A stretch of DNA of 64,000 nucleotides from Pseudolabrys sp. (GCA_026125895.1 JAHCKG010000010.1:57501-121500), one strand, 5' to 3'. Counted from the first letter of the stretch, positions 1 through 9,509 are shown. Numbers and translations are program-made. The notes: generated by a model not told the origin, from the letters alone.

Positions 1-774
1 GCGCTGCGCAACCAGATCCCGCGGCCGATCATCGACGAATTGATCCGCATCTACTCCTACGACGTCGACTTCCAGCGCCGGGTGCAGCCGGGCGACTCGT
101 TCGAAGTGCTGTATGCCGGCGAAGACGAAACGCCCAGCCCCGACAGCCGCAACGACGTGCTGTTCACGCAGCTCACGGTCGGCGGCGAGGTCAAGAAATT
201 CTACCGCTATCAATCGCCGGACGACGGCCTGGTCGATTACTACGACGAGAATGGCAAGAGCGCGAAGAAGTTCCTGGTGCGCAAGCCGGTGACGGTCGGC
301 ATCATGCGTTCGGGCTTCGGCATCCGCCGCCATCCGATCCTCGGTTACACCAAGATGCACACCGGCGTAGACTGGGCGGCGCCGACCGGCACGCCGATTT
401 ACGCCGCCGGCAACGGCGTCATCGAGAAGGAAGGCTGGGAGTCCGGCTACGGCAAGTTCATCCTGGTCAAGCACAACAACGGCTATGAGACCGCTTACGG
501 CCACATGAGCGCCTATGCGCGTGGCGTCGAAGAGGGCAAGCGCGTCCGCCAGGGTCAGGTCATCGGCTTCGTCGGCTCCACCGGTCTGTCGACCGGCTCG
601 CACGTGCACTACGAAATCCGCGTCAACGGCCGCTTCGTCGATCCGATGCGCATCAAGCTGCCGCGTGGCCGCGAATTGACCGGCCCGATGATGGCCAGCT
701 TCGAGCAGGAGCGCGACCGCGTCGACGGTATCATGGCGCGCAAGCCGTCGCGCGTGGCGTCAAGCGCGAAGTAA
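1..774 (+). CDS. M23 family metallopeptidase, 5' end cut by window
   Basis: C-terminal part of a secreted or periplasmic LytM/M23 peptidoglycan endopeptidase. The reading frame is open from base 1, so the true start lies outside the window; the TTG near base 40 is inside the gene. The zinc-site signatures are visible: an HTGVD segment (His-x3-Asp) and, about 90 residues later, HVHYE carrying the HxH motif. Between them lies the usual glycine-rich beta-sheet core (YAAGNGVIEKEGW, YGHMSAYA, GQVIGFVGSTG). The upstream part resembles the non-catalytic beta domain found before M23 domains in alphaproteobacterial cell-wall hydrolases. Such proteins cut peptide cross-bridges during growth and division or act as activators; which one applies cannot be told from this fragment. 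Confidence 0.9.
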   Translation, partial: ALRNQIPRPIIDELIRIYSYDVDFQRRVQPGDSFEVLYAGEDETPSPDSRNDVLFTQLTVGGEVKKFYRYQSPDDGLVDYYDENGKSAKKFLVRKPVTVGIMRSGFGIRRHPILGYTKMHTGVDWAAPTGTPIYAAGNGVIEKEGWESGYGKFILVKHNNGYETAYGHMSAYARGVEEGKRVRQGQVIGFVGSTGLSTGSHVHYEIRVNGRFVDPMRIKLPRGRELTGPMMASFEQERDRVDGIMARKPSRVASSAK

Positions 775-802
775 GGTTTCAATCGAACCTTTGGAATAGA
801 CC

Positions 803-911
803 CGTCATCCTGAGGTGGCTTCGCGAAGCGAAGCCCTCGAAGGACGACGGCCCGAGAACCATCGGACGGTCATCCTTCGAGGCTCGCTGACGCTCGCACC
901 TCAGGATGACG
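803..911. repeat. dispersed palindromic intergenic repeat (type A)
   Basis: About 109 bases with complementary ends: CGTCATCCTGA at the left and TCAGGATGACG at the right. Internal hairpins include GCTTCGCGAAGCGAAGC and matched CGTCC/CCTTCGAGG blocks. It lies between the M23 peptidase and the helicase and could be misread as an N-terminal extension of the helicase. Elements with these TCATCCTGAGG ends are common between genes in Bradyrhizobium-like genomes (from memory). Confidence 0.75.
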
Positions 912-952
912 GACCGAGTGACGAATCACGGCGTTCATGCTTTGTACAAGCC

Positions 953-3043
953 ATGAACATCGCGACGCCGATCGCCGCCGCGCCGGCGGATTATCTCGCG
1001 CAGCTCAATCCCGAGCAGCGCCGCGCGGTCGAACACGGCGGCGCATCTCTCGCAGAAGCATCGCCGCTCCTCATCATCGCCGGCGCCGGTTCAGGCAAAA
1101 CCAACACTTTGGCGCACCGCGTCGCGCATCTCATCGTCTCGGGCGCCGATCCGCGGCGCATCCTGCTGCTGACCTTCTCGCGCCGCGCCGCGGCCGAAAT
1201 GCAGCGCCGTGTCGAGCGCATCACCGCGCGCGTTCTCGGCTCGCAAGGCGGGGTCATGGCCGGCGCGATGTCGTGGTCCGGCACCTTCCACGCCGTCGGC
1301 GCGCGGCTCTTGCGCAACCATGCTCATGACATCGGCCTCGATCCCGCCTTCACCATTCATGATCGCGAGGATTCCGCCGACCTGATGAACCTGGTCCGGC
1401 ACGAGCTCGGCTTCTCCAAGACGCAGAAGCGCTTTCCGATGAAGGGCACCTGCCTGTCGATCTATTCGCGCGCCGTGAACGCCACCGCGCCGCTCGACGA
1501 GACGCTCGGCAATTTCTTTCCATGGTGCGCCGAATGGGAAGGCGAACTGCGCACCTTGTTCGCCGCCTATGTCGAAGCCAAGCAGAAGCAGAACGTACTC
1601 GATTACGATGATCTGCTGCTGTACTGGGCGCAGATCATGAGTGAAGGCGCCATCGCGGCCGACATCGCGGCGCGCTTCGATCATGTGATGGTCGATGAAT
1701 ATCAGGACACCAACCGCTTGCAGGCTTCGATCCTGCTCGGCCTCAAGCCCGACGGCCGCGGGCTGACCGTCGTCGGCGATGACGCGCAGTCGATCTACTC
1801 GTTCCGCGCCGCGACGGTGCGCAACATTCTCGACTTCCCCGGTCATTTCTCGCCGCGCGCCGAGATCGTGACGCTGGAGCGCAATTACCGCTCGACGCAG
1901 GCCATCCTCGCGGCCGCCAATGCGGTGATCGAACTGGCGAGCGAGCGCTTCACCAAGAGCCTGTGGTCGGACCGCGCCTCGGCCGACAAGCCGGCGCTGG
2001 TCAATGTCGCCGACGACGTCGCGCAAGCGAGCTATATCGTCGAGACCATTCTGGGCAATCGCGAGGCCGGCATCGCGCTCAAGCAGCAAGCTGTTCTGTT
2101 CCGCACCTCGAGCCACAGCGCCGGTCTGGAAGTCGAACTGACGCGGCGGAATATTCCGTTCGTCAAATTCGGCGGCCTGAAATTCCTCGAAGCCTCGCAC
2201 ATCAAAGATGTGCTCGCGGTGTTGCGCTTCGTGCAAAACCCGCGCGACCGCGTCGCCGGCTTCCGCGTCGCGCAGTTGCTGCCCGGCATCGGCCCCGGCA
2301 CCGCCGGCAAGCTGCTCGACCGCATGGCGCAGAGCGGCGACCCGATGCGCGCACTGTCCGAGTTCAAGCCGCCGGCGGCGGCGAGCGAATGCTGGCAGGA
2401 ATTCGACGACACGCTCGGCCTCCTGGCGCGCAACGCCGTCGGCTGGCCGGACGACATCGATTCAATCGTGCGCTGGTACGCGCCGCACATGGAGCGCATT
2501 CACGAGGATGCTTCGGCGCGCGCCGCCGACTTGCAGCAACTGGCGCAGATCGCCGCGAGCTATCCGAGCCGCGAGCGCTTCCTGACCGAGCTGACGCTCG
2601 ATCCGCCGGACGCGACTAGCGACCAGTCCGGCCCGCCGCTGCTCGATGAGGACTATCTGATCCTCTCGACCATCCATTCCGCCAAGGGCCAGGAGTGGGA
2701 TTCGGTTTATCTGCTGAACACCGTCGATGGCTGCCTGCCGTCCGATCTGTCGACCGGCTCGACGCCGGAGATCGAGGAAGAGCGCCGCCTGCTCTACGTG
2801 GCGATGACCCGCGCCCGCGATCAGCTGCACCTGATGGTGCCGCAACGCTTCTTCACGCACGGCCAGCATTCATCCGGCGACCGCCACGTCTATGCGCAGC
2901 GCACGCGCTTCATTCCGAATGCGATGCTCAAGCACTTCGACAACCGCGCCTGGCCGCTGCGCAGCGCCGCGGCCAAACCCGGCGCGCCAACGCAAAGGGC
3001 GCCGATCGATATCGGCGCCCGCATGCGTGGGATGTGGAAGTAG
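953..3043 (+). CDS. UvrD/Rep-family ATP-dependent DNA helicase
   Basis: Superfamily 1A 3'-5' DNA helicase. Motifs in order: Walker A AGAGSGKTNTL, motif Ia-like LLTFSRRAAAEM, Walker B DEYQDTN, motif III GDDAQSIYSFRAA, motif IV NYRSTQAI, motif V STIHSAKGQEW and motif VI YVAMTRARDQL. I start it at the ATG at 953, giving 696 residues. The longer open frame back to 815 translates the palindromic repeat and is not credible. The protein is close in size to UvrD/PcrA, but I see no typical C-terminal UvrD extension, and it may be one of several paralogues (PcrA, Rep or an AddA-like accessory). It probably works in repair or in removing blocks ahead of replication. The downstream neighbour clpB is convergent. 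Confidence 0.88.
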   Translation: MNIATPIAAAPADYLAQLNPEQRRAVEHGGASLAEASPLLIIAGAGSGKTNTLAHRVAHLIVSGADPRRILLLTFSRRAAAEMQRRVERITARVLGSQGGVMAGAMSWSGTFHAVGARLLRNHAHDIGLDPAFTIHDREDSADLMNLVRHELGFSKTQKRFPMKGTCLSIYSRAVNATAPLDETLGNFFPWCAEWEGELRTLFAAYVEAKQKQNVLDYDDLLLYWAQIMSEGAIAADIAARFDHVMVDEYQDTNRLQASILLGLKPDGRGLTVVGDDAQSIYSFRAATVRNILDFPGHFSPRAEIVTLERNYRSTQAILAAANAVIELASERFTKSLWSDRASADKPALVNVADDVAQASYIVETILGNREAGIALKQQAVLFRTSSHSAGLEVELTRRNIPFVKFGGLKFLEASHIKDVLAVLRFVQNPRDRVAGFRVAQLLPGIGPGTAGKLLDRMAQSGDPMRALSEFKPPAAASECWQEFDDTLGLLARNAVGWPDDIDSIVRWYAPHMERIHEDASARAADLQQLAQIAASYPSRERFLTELTLDPPDATSDQSGPPLLDEDYLILSTIHSAKGQEWDSVYLLNTVDGCLPSDLSTGSTPEIEEERRLLYVAMTRARDQLHLMVPQRFFTHGQHSSGDRHVYAQRTRFIPNAMLKHFDNRAWPLRSAAAKPGAPTQRAPIDIGARMRGMWK

Positions 3044-3060
3044 GACGAACTCAGGCCCGC

Positions 3061-3179
3061 TTCTCCCCTCCCCCTTGTGGGGAGGGGTCGGGGGTGGGGG
3101 TCGAACAGAGTTGATCGCAACTACCCCCACCCCGATGCGCTTTGCGCATCGACCCTCCCCCTGCGGGGGAGGGATGAAG
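3061..3179. repeat. dispersed intergenic repeat (type B) between convergent genes
   Basis: The 120-base element starts with a CTCCCC/GGGGAG stem, has a central GATGCGCTTTGCGCATC hairpin at about 3135-3151 and ends with CCCTCCCCCTGCGGGGGAGGG. It fills the gap between the converging helicase and clpB genes. The stems could fold in RNA from either strand, so it may also act as a bidirectional terminator. Confidence 0.7.
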
Positions 3180-3183
3180 AAAG

Positions 3184-5781
3184 CTACGCCGCCTGCGCGA
3201 GCTTGCCGTTGAAGGTCAGACCCTGCTTGCCGGCGGAGACGTTGACCGTCTCGCCGTCCTTCACGGTGCCGGACAGGATCATCTCGGCGAGCGGATCCTG
3301 CACCGACTTCTGGATCACGCGCTTGAGCGGACGCGCGCCATAGGCCGGGTCCCAGCCCTTGTCGGCCAGCCACTCGCGGGCCGCCGGCTCGAGCTTGATG
3401 ACGATCTTGCGCTCGTCGAGCAACTTCTGCAGGCGCTTGAGCTGGATATCGACGATCGACGTCATCTCCGACTTCTGCAGCCGGTGGAACAGGATGATCT
3501 CATCGACGCGGTTGAGGAATTCCGGTCGGAACGCCGACCGCACGACGCCCATCACCTGATCGCGCACCTTGTCGGTGTCCTCGCCTTCCGGCTGGTTCAC
3601 CAGATAATCGGCGCCCAGGTTCGAGGTCATGATGATCAGCGTGTTGCGGAAGTCGACGGTGTGGCCCTGACCGTCGGTCAGCCGGCCGTCGTCGAGCACC
3701 TGCAACAGGACGTTGAACACGTCCGGATGCGCCTTCTCGATCTCGTCGAACAGCACGACCTGATAAGGCCGGCGCCGCACCGCCTCGGTGAGCGCGCCGC
3801 CCTCCTCGTAGCCGACATAGCCCGGAGGCGCGCCGATCAGACGCGCGACCGAGTGCTTCTCCATGTACTCCGACATGTCGATGCGGATGAGCGCCGTCTC
3901 GTCGTCGAACAGATAAGCGGCGAGCGCCTTGGTCAGCTCGGTCTTGCCGACGCCGGTGGGGCCGAGGAACATGAACGAGCCGATCGGCCGGTTCGGGTCC
4001 TGCAAGCCGGCGCGGGCGCGGCGCACCGCGGTCGAGACGGCCTTCACCGCTTCGGCCTGGCCGACGACGCGCTTGCCGATCTCCTGCTCCATGCGCAGCA
4101 GCTTGTCCTTCTCGCCTTCGAGCATCTTGTCGACGGGCACGCCGGTCCAGCGCGACACGACGCCGGCGACGTGATCGGCGGTCACGGTCTCCTCGACCAT
4201 GGCGCCCTTGTCTTCGCCGCGGGCTTCGACGTCCTTGAGCTTCTTCTCGAGCTCGGGGATGCGGCCATAGGCCAGCTCGCCGGCCTTCTGGTACTCGCCC
4301 TTGCGCTGCGCGGTGGCGAGTTCGTTGCGCGCGTCGTCGAGTTGCTTCTTCAACTCGGTCGCCGAACCCAGCTTTTCCTTTTCCGACTTCCAGCGGCTGG
4401 TGAGGTCGGCCGAACGCTTCTCGAGCGAGGCCAGCTCGACCTCGAGAGTCTTCAGCCGGTCCTTGGAGCCCGGATCGGTTTCTTTCTTCAACGCTTCCTG
4501 CTCGATCTTCAGCCGCACGATTTCGCGGTCGATGGAGTCGAGCTCTTCGGGCTTGGAATCGACCTGCATCTTCAGCCGCGCCGCAGCCTCATCGACAAGG
4601 TCGATGGCCTTGTCCGGCAGGAAGCGGTCGGTGATGTAGCGGTTCGACAAGGTCGCCGCGGCGACGATCGCCGAGTCCGCGATGCGCACGCCGTGATGCT
4701 GTTCGTACTTGTCCTTGAGGCCGCGCAGGATCGAGATCGTGTCCTCGACCGTCGGCTCGGCGACGAACACCGGCTGGAAGCGCCGTGCCAGAGCGGCGTC
4801 CTTCTCGACGTGCTTCTTGTACTCGTCGAGCGTGGTGGCGCCGATACAGTGCAGCTCGCCGCGGGCGAGCGCGGGCTTCAGCAGATTCGAGGCATCCATC
4901 GCGCCATCGGCCTTGCCGGCGCCGACCAGCGTGTGCATTTCGTCGATGAACAGGATGATGCCGCCGTCCGACGACGTGACTTCCTGGAGCACGGCCTTGA
5001 GCCGCTCCTCGAACTCGCCGCGATATTTCGCACCGGCGATCAGTGCGCCGAGATCGAGCGACAGCAGCTTCTTGTCCTGGAGCGACTCCGGGACGTCGCC
5101 ATTGATGATGCGCTGGGCAAGGCCCTCGACGATGGCGGTCTTGCCGACGCCGGGCTCGCCGATCAGCACCGGATTGTTCTTGGTGCGGCGCGACAGCACC
5201 TGGATCGTGCGGCGGATCTCCTCGTCGCGGCCGATGACCGGATCGATCTTGCCGTCGCGCGCCGCCTGCGTCAGGTCGCGCGCGTACTTCTTCAGCGCGT
5301 CATAGGCGTTCTCGGCCGAGGCGCTATCGGCGGTGCGGCCCTTGCGCAGCGCTTCGATCGCGGCATTGAGGTTCTGCGGCGTGACGCCGGCAGCCTTGAG
5401 CACCTTGCCGGCTTCGCTGTCCTTCTCGACGGCCAAGGCCAGCAGCAGGCGCTCGACCGTAACGAAGCTGTCGCCGGCCTTCTCGCCGGCCTTTTCGGCG
5501 GCGTCGAAGACCCGCGCCAGCGCGGGGTCGAGATAGACCTGGCCGGCGCCGCCGCCCGAGACCTTCGGCCGCCGGGCAAGCGCCGCCTCGGTCTGCTGGA
5601 GCGCCTGGCGGGAATTGCCGCCGGAACGGTCGATCAAGCCCGCCGCCAGCCCCTCGGGGTCGTCGAGCAGGACTTTCAGCAGGTGTTCGGGGGCGAATTG
5701 CTGGTGGCCCTCGCGCAGGGCCAAAGATTGCGCCGACTGGACAAATCCGCGGGCGCGGTCGGTGTATTTCTCGAAATTCAT
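3184..5781 (-). CDS. clpB: ATP-dependent disaggregase ClpB (Hsp100)
   Basis: Hexameric AAA+ chaperone that, with DnaK/DnaJ/GrpE, pulls proteins out of aggregates after heat stress in the cytoplasm. The 865-residue length is standard. The Clp N-domain (residues 1-150) opens with [16 protein letters not shown]1 has Walker A GEPGVGKT and Walker B-type ILFIDEMH. A long charged coiled coil (about 400-530) is the ClpB M-domain, which separates it from ClpA/ClpC. NBD2 has GPTGVGKT and [13 protein letters not shown]. No ClpP-docking IGF/IGL loop is obvious. A GAGGGAG ribosome site sits about 8 nt before the ATG. The upstream region holds a possible heat-shock promoter and a palindromic repeat. Confidence 0.98.
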   Translation of the reverse strand: MNFEKYTDRARGFVQSAQSLALREGHQQFAPEHLLKVLLDDPEGLAAGLIDRSGGNSRQALQQTEAALARRPKVSGGGAGQVYLDPALARVFDAAEKAGEKAGDSFVTVERLLLALAVEKDSEAGKVLKAAGVTPQNLNAAIEALRKGRTADSASAENAYDALKKYARDLTQAARDGKIDPVIGRDEEIRRTIQVLSRRTKNNPVLIGEPGVGKTAIVEGLAQRIINGDVPESLQDKKLLSLDLGALIAGAKYRGEFEERLKAVLQEVTSSDGGIILFIDEMHTLVGAGKADGAMDASNLLKPALARGELHCIGATTLDEYKKHVEKDAALARRFQPVFVAEPTVEDTISILRGLKDKYEQHHGVRIADSAIVAAATLSNRYITDRFLPDKAIDLVDEAAARLKMQVDSKPEELDSIDREIVRLKIEQEALKKETDPGSKDRLKTLEVELASLEKRSADLTSRWKSEKEKLGSATELKKQLDDARNELATAQRKGEYQKAGELAYGRIPELEKKLKDVEARGEDKGAMVEETVTADHVAGVVSRWTGVPVDKMLEGEKDKLLRMEQEIGKRVVGQAEAVKAVSTAVRRARAGLQDPNRPIGSFMFLGPTGVGKTELTKALAAYLFDDETALIRIDMSEYMEKHSVARLIGAPPGYVGYEEGGALTEAVRRRPYQVVLFDEIEKAHPDVFNVLLQVLDDGRLTDGQGHTVDFRNTLIIMTSNLGADYLVNQPEGEDTDKVRDQVMGVVRSAFRPEFLNRVDEIILFHRLQKSEMTSIVDIQLKRLQKLLDERKIVIKLEPAAREWLADKGWDPAYGARPLKRVIQKSVQDPLAEMILSGTVKDGETVNVSAGKQGLTFNGKLAQAA

Positions 5782-5823
5782 CGTCTAACTCCCTCGGCCC
5801 ATCAAGGCACCGACTTTCCAATT

Positions 5824-5872
5824 GAGCACGACCTGATCCGAAAACCGGTATCCACTTTTCGGGGTCGTGCTC
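5824..5872. repeat. 49-bp palindromic element upstream of clpB
   Basis: A near-perfect inverted repeat runs from GAGCACGACCTGATCCGAAA to its partner TTTTCGGGGTCGTGCTC around an ACCGGTATCCAC centre. Related palindromes with GAGCA(C/T)GA ends are widely scattered in Bradyrhizobium-like genomes (from memory). It lies in the clpB leader between the candidate promoter and the start codon, so it would be transcribed and could fold. Confidence 0.65.
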
Positions 5873-5905
5873 GCTTCAGGCCCCTCTGGAGGCGGCCTGT
5901 TGATC

Positions 5906-5938
5906 CTTATGTGGGAACCACTTTGCCGGTTTGAAGGG
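5906..5938 (-). promoter_or_regulatory. candidate RpoH (sigma-32)-type promoter for clpB
   Basis: On the minus strand the sequence reads CCCTTCAAA, 14 bases, then CCCACATAA. This resembles the heat-shock consensus CCCTTGAAA-N13-17-CCCCATNT, with one mismatch in the -35 box and a weaker -10 box. It is about 125 bases before the clpB start, which would give a long leader. clpB is a classic RpoH target. No transcript data support the site. Confidence 0.35.
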
Positions 5939-5991
5939 CCGGCGCGCTTGATATACGTCAGGAAGAACCCTCCATTACCTGCGCGGTTGCC

Positions 5992-6783
5992 ATGACAGAC
6001 CCGGCCATGATCGATGCCATCTACCGCTACCCCGTTAAAGGCCTGTCGCCGCAGAAACTGCCCCAGGTGACCCTGACCGCCGGGCTGACCTTGCCGGCCG
6101 ACCGGCTCTACGCCGTCGAGAACGGCCCGACCGGCTTCGACCCGGCGGCCCCGGCCTACTTCCCCAAAACGCGGTTCCTGATGCTGATGCGCAACGAGCG
6201 CCTGGCGAGCCTCAAGACCGACTACGACGAAGCCAATCATACCCTCATCATCGTCCATGAGGGCCGCGAGGCGGTGCGCGCCGATCTGCGGACCAAAGAG
6301 GGCCGGCTGGCGGTGGAGGCTTTCTTTCGCAAGTTCATGCCTTCGGAACTCAGCGGCCCGCCCAAGGTGCTGTCCGGCGAAGGCGCACCCGGCGGCCCGC
6401 ACTCTTTCTCCGACGTCGCCAAGAAGGTCGTGTCGATCATCAACCTCGCCTCGGTCGCCGCGCTGGAAACCGCCGTCGGCCAGCCGGTCGATCCGCTGCG
6501 CTTCCGCGCCAATCTCTATGTGCGCGGCTGGCCGGCCTGGCACGAGTTCGAGCAGCTCGACCGCGAGATCCATGTCGGGGCCAAGGTCCGGCTCAAGGTG
6601 GTCAAGCGCATCGTCCGCTGCGCCGCGACCAACGTCGATCCGGTGACTGCCGAACGCGACCTCAACATCCCGAAGACGCTGATGCAGACCTTCGATCACA
6701 TGGACTGCGGCATCTATGCCGAGGTGATCGAGGGCGGCGACATCGCCCCGGGCGACACGCTGAAGGTCAACGCTCTCGTTTGA
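5992..6783 (+). CDS. MOSC domain-containing protein
   Basis: A 263-residue protein with an N-terminal MOSC beta-barrel (MIDAIYRYPVKGLSPQKL, RLYAVENG) followed by the MOSC domain. The conserved features are a segment around FRANLYV and a RCAATNVDP stretch holding the cysteine that in this family carries the sulfur or binds the molybdenum cofactor. MOSC proteins of this layout (YcbX, mARC-like) reduce N-hydroxylated compounds using a molybdenum cofactor and redox partners. Here no 2Fe-2S domain is attached. The gene is divergent from clpB and convergent with the next gene. The substrate is unknown. Confidence 0.85.
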   Translation: MTDPAMIDAIYRYPVKGLSPQKLPQVTLTAGLTLPADRLYAVENGPTGFDPAAPAYFPKTRFLMLMRNERLASLKTDYDEANHTLIIVHEGREAVRADLRTKEGRLAVEAFFRKFMPSELSGPPKVLSGEGAPGGPHSFSDVAKKVVSIINLASVAALETAVGQPVDPLRFRANLYVRGWPAWHEFEQLDREIHVGAKVRLKVVKRIVRCAATNVDPVTAERDLNIPKTLMQTFDHMDCGIYAEVIEGGDIAPGDTLKVNALV

Positions 6784-6808
6784 GGGCGCTCTGCAACTAT
6801 ACCCCGCT

Positions 6809-6894
6809 CGTCCCCGCGAAAGCGGGGACCCAGCGGCGTCCTTAAAAGCTTGAGCTTTGGGCTCCTGGATCCCCGCTTTCGCGGGGATGAACGG
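6809..6894. repeat. dispersed palindromic repeat (type D) between convergent genes
   Basis: The left arm carries TCCCCGCGAAAGCGGGGA, itself a hairpin, and the right arm carries TCCCCGCTTTCGCGGGGA. The outer parts of the arms also pair. A second copy of the same family lies at 19741-19832. Both lie between converging genes, which suggests a transcription-end role. Confidence 0.75.
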
Positions 6895-6902
6895 AGAATG
6901 GA

Positions 6903-7871
6903 TCAACGCACCATCACGCGCGCTTCGCGGCTCTCGACCCGCACTTCGCGCTGCTGCGGCGCTGGGTGCTTCGGCATCGGCTGCCGCGCGGCCTGCTGCT
7001 GCACCACCGGCGGCTTCGGCACCTGAGGTTTGGCAACCGGCTTGGTAACTGGCTCGGTAGCCCGGCCGCGCTCTTTCAGGCCGAGGAATTCCGCGAGCGC
7101 CGGATCGAGCGGCACATCGCGGCGCGACAGCGACGGCGGCACCGGACGCGGTTCCGGGCCCGTGCCGCGCGGACGGCCCTTGGCGTTGTATTCGCTCTCG
7201 ATCACCGCCAGCAGTTCGGCGATCGGCGAATCCAGTTCCTTGTCGCTGCCGCGCGCCACGTTGCCGGCAACCTGCGTGGTGGCGCGGCGGTCCGTCGGCA
7301 TCACATAAGCGATGACGCGCGACCGCGGATAGATGGCCTCGCCGACCTTGCGGCCATGATTGCCGGAAATGATGATCGGATTGCCGTTGGCATCGATGCC
7401 GGAGACGACGCCGACATGGCCGCCGTTCTTGCCGCGCGTCAGCACGGCGATGGCGCCGACGCGCGGCTCGGATACGCGGCGGCCATATTGCGCGAAGGAC
7501 CGCGCGGCATCGGAGTTGGTGCCGCTATAGCCGGCCTTGGCCAGAACCATGTTCATGAAGGTCGCGCACCACAGGCGCGAACGGTCGGTCGGATTGGTGC
7601 CCATGTATTTGCGCGCTTCGCTCACCAAAGCCGGCCAGCCCATCGCCGGCGCCTTCGGCGGCGCGGCGATCGCCGTGCTGCGCAGGCGTTCGGCGTTGTT
7701 GTGGCGCTGGGCGCGATGCGCCAGCGACTTGTTCTTGGCTTGCGCGCTCTTGGGCTGGTTGACGGCGGCCGCCTTCGGCTTCGCCGCCGGCAGCGGCTGA
7801 CCGAGCGCCGGCACACCGAGCGTCAGAAGTGCAACGCCGCTGAGTGCGATCATCGTCCGCATGGTACGCAT
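6903..7871 (-). CDS. secreted CHAP-like protein, TIGR02594 family
   Basis: An exported 322-residue protein. Residues 1-25 form a signal peptide (basic MRTMRTM, then a hydrophobic stretch ending in an Ala-Leu-Gly region). The central domain (about 85-205) matches TIGR02594: a Cys-containing CATFMN segment, a GGHVGVVSG His motif and a SGNHG segment, consistent with a Cys-His NlpC/P60/CHAP-type fold. The C-terminal 100 residues are rich in Pro, Ala, Gln and Lys and look disordered. I chose the second in-frame ATG (7871) because GGGGA lies about 7 nt before it; an ATG 6 nt upstream is too close to that site. The likely activity is amidase or peptidase on peptidoglycan, which is inferred from the fold. 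Confidence 0.8.
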   Translation of the reverse strand: MRTMRTMIALSGVALLTLGVPALGQPLPAAKPKAAAVNQPKSAQAKNKSLAHRAQRHNNAERLRSTAIAAPPKAPAMGWPALVSEARKYMGTNPTDRSRLWCATFMNMVLAKAGYSGTNSDAARSFAQYGRRVSEPRVGAIAVLTRGKNGGHVGVVSGIDANGNPIIISGNHGRKVGEAIYPRSRVIAYVMPTDRRATTQVAGNVARGSDKELDSPIAELLAVIESEYNAKGRPRGTGPEPRPVPPSLSRRDVPLDPALAEFLGLKERGRATEPVTKPVAKPQVPKPPVVQQQAARQPMPKHPAPQQREVRVESREARVMVR

Positions 7872-8042
7872 GGACATTCCCCGAATTCCCAATGTTCTTG
7901 CGCGCGGCGCAATGCGCCGCCGTACACACGGAAATAGCACGGAGAATTTTCTGCAAATGTGCGGATTGAATTAACGGTGAAGTGGTTTACGCGGCCTCGC
8001 GTTTAACCATCGACAGTAACCACATTCATTGTTTATTCCGTC

Positions 8043-8476
8043 TCAGAGCTCCTGGGCGAGCCCGATGAGCAGCCCTTCTGGACCACGGATGTAGCAGAGC
8101 CGGTAAGCATCCGCGTACTGGACGACTTCACCCACGAGCTGCGCGCCGCGCTTGCGGAGCCTGACGAGCGTGTCGTCGACGTCGTCGACCGCGAACATGA
8201 CGCGAAGGTAGCCAAGCGCGTTGACCGGCGCGGTGCGATGATCGGCGGCGACGGCCGGCCTGATGAAGCGGGAGAGTTCGAGCCGGCTGTGCCGTCCGGT
8301 GTGCGCATCATGGCGATCTCGACATGCTGGTCGCCGAGGCCGGTGACGCGGCCGGCCCATTCGCCCTCGATCGTCGCCCGCCCTTCGAGCTCGAGGCCGA
8401 GCTCGCTGAAGAACTCGATCGCCGCGCCGAGGTCCTCGACGACGATGCCGACGTTATCCATTCGCTTGAGCGCCAT
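8043..8476 (-). pseudogene. VOC (glyoxalase/dioxygenase-like) protein with a frameshift
   Basis: Two overlapping frames together make one ordinary VOC-fold protein of about 144 residues. The first frame begins MALKRMDNVGIVVEDL and runs through HVEIAMMRTPDG. The other continues with SRLELSRF and, further on, FAVDDVDDTLVRL and GPEGLLIGLAQEL to the stop. The join is near 8290-8292, where one G on the plus strand appears to be missing: GGCTGTGCCG is present where GGCTGTGGCCG would restore GHSRLEL. This is either a true recent pseudogene or a sequencing error. An alternative start lies 15 nt upstream (8491). VOC proteins of this type are often of unknown substrate. Confidence 0.8.
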
Positions 8477-8663
8477 GCTTTCAACTCCCAATGGTATCCG
8501 TCGACCCTATGACGAGCACCCGCGCCTCACAACGGCCGTCCGATGCCCGCGACGCTCACTCCAGAGCCTCCACCTCGCGCGACCATTGGGACCATCTTCT
8601 TAAGCGCGGCGGCCAGACGTTTCCTTTGCCTTCACCGCCGGTCTTTCCTATCTATGCCCTGCC

Positions 8664-9509
8664 ATGACGACGCCGCCCAAACCCATCGACCTCACCGAAC
8701 TCCGCAAGGAGATCGATCGGATCGATGAGTCCGTGCACAAGCTCCTGATGGAGCGCGGCGACATCATCGACCGCCTGATCGAGGTCAAGAAGAGCCAGGA
8801 AACCGGCTCGGCGTTCCGGCCGATGCGCGAGGCGCAGATGATGCGCCGGCTGGTCGAGCGCCATAAGGGCATTCTGCCCCTCGACACCGTCGAAAGCATC
8901 TGGCGCGTCATCATCGCCACCTTCACCTATGTGCAACAGCCCTTCGCCGCCCATGCCGACTTTTCGGCCGGCGACGCGCAGATGCGCGATTCCGCGCGAT
9001 TCCATTTCGGCTTCACCGTGCCGCTGGTGCCGCATATGGGCGCCGCCGGCGTCGTCGCCGCGGTGTCCGAATCCAAGGGCGATCTCGGCCTGGTGCCGGT
9101 TCTCTCCTCGGTCAGCGCCGGGGCGTGGTGGAACGCGCTCGAATTCGACGCCGCGCCCAAGATCATCGCCCGCCTGCCCTTCGTCGAGCGCCACGACCAC
9201 CCGGCCGCCCTGCCCGTCTTCGTCATCTCGCGGGTGGCGGACGATGCGCGCGCCACCGAAGTCGAGGTCTGGAGCGTCCGCGTCTCCGGCTGGAGCGCCC
9301 AGGCCGCCCAGACGCTGACGACGATGGCCGAGTTTCTCGCCGTGCCGGACCGCGCCTTCGATGGCGCCGCGCTGCTGGTCACCCTGCCGCACGGCCAGAA
9401 CATCCACGATATCGCCCAGGCCCTGGGCAAGGCCGGCGCCACGGTCCGCTCGATGGCCCTCGTCGGCAGCCACGCAACCCGCTATACGGTTGCCGCCGAC
9501 AAGGCCTGA
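8664..9509 (+). CDS. chorismate mutase (AroQ) with C-terminal prephenate-dehydratase-like region
   Basis: Residues 1-95 are an AroQ-class helical chorismate mutase (LRKEIDRIDESVHKLLMERG, later RPMREAQMMRRL), converting chorismate to prephenate. Residues 110-281 are not part of AroQ. They include GDLGLVPVLSS, which resembles the prephenate dehydratase fold, and FVISRVADDA, where a functional dehydratase would carry the catalytic Thr-Arg-Phe motif. That motif is absent, so dehydratase activity is doubtful. The gene is followed after 48 nt by hisC and then tyrA, placing it in the tyrosine/phenylalanine branch. The C-terminal half may be a regulatory or structural remnant. Confidence 0.85.
   Translation: MTTPPKPIDLTELRKEIDRIDESVHKLLMERGDIIDRLIEVKKSQETGSAFRPMREAQMMRRLVERHKGILPLDTVESIWRVIIATFTYVQQPFAAHADFSAGDAQMRDSARFHFGFTVPLVPHMGAAGVVAAVSESKGDLGLVPVLSSVSAGAWWNALEFDAAPKIIARLPFVERHDHPAALPVFVISRVADDARATEVEVWSVRVSGWSAQAAQTLTTMAEFLAVPDRAFDGAALLVTLPHGQNIHDIAQALGKAGATVRSMALVGSHATRYTVAADKA

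Noticed and set aside
815-952. N-terminal extension of the helicase
   Set aside because: It translates a palindromic intergenic repeat and lies before a good ATG followed by the conserved helicase N-terminus.
3484-5934. 816-codon plus-strand open frame across clpB
   Set aside because: Antisense to clpB, which has every ClpB motif. The plus-strand translation is Arg/Leu/Val/Asp-rich with no domain, as expected from high-GC third positions.
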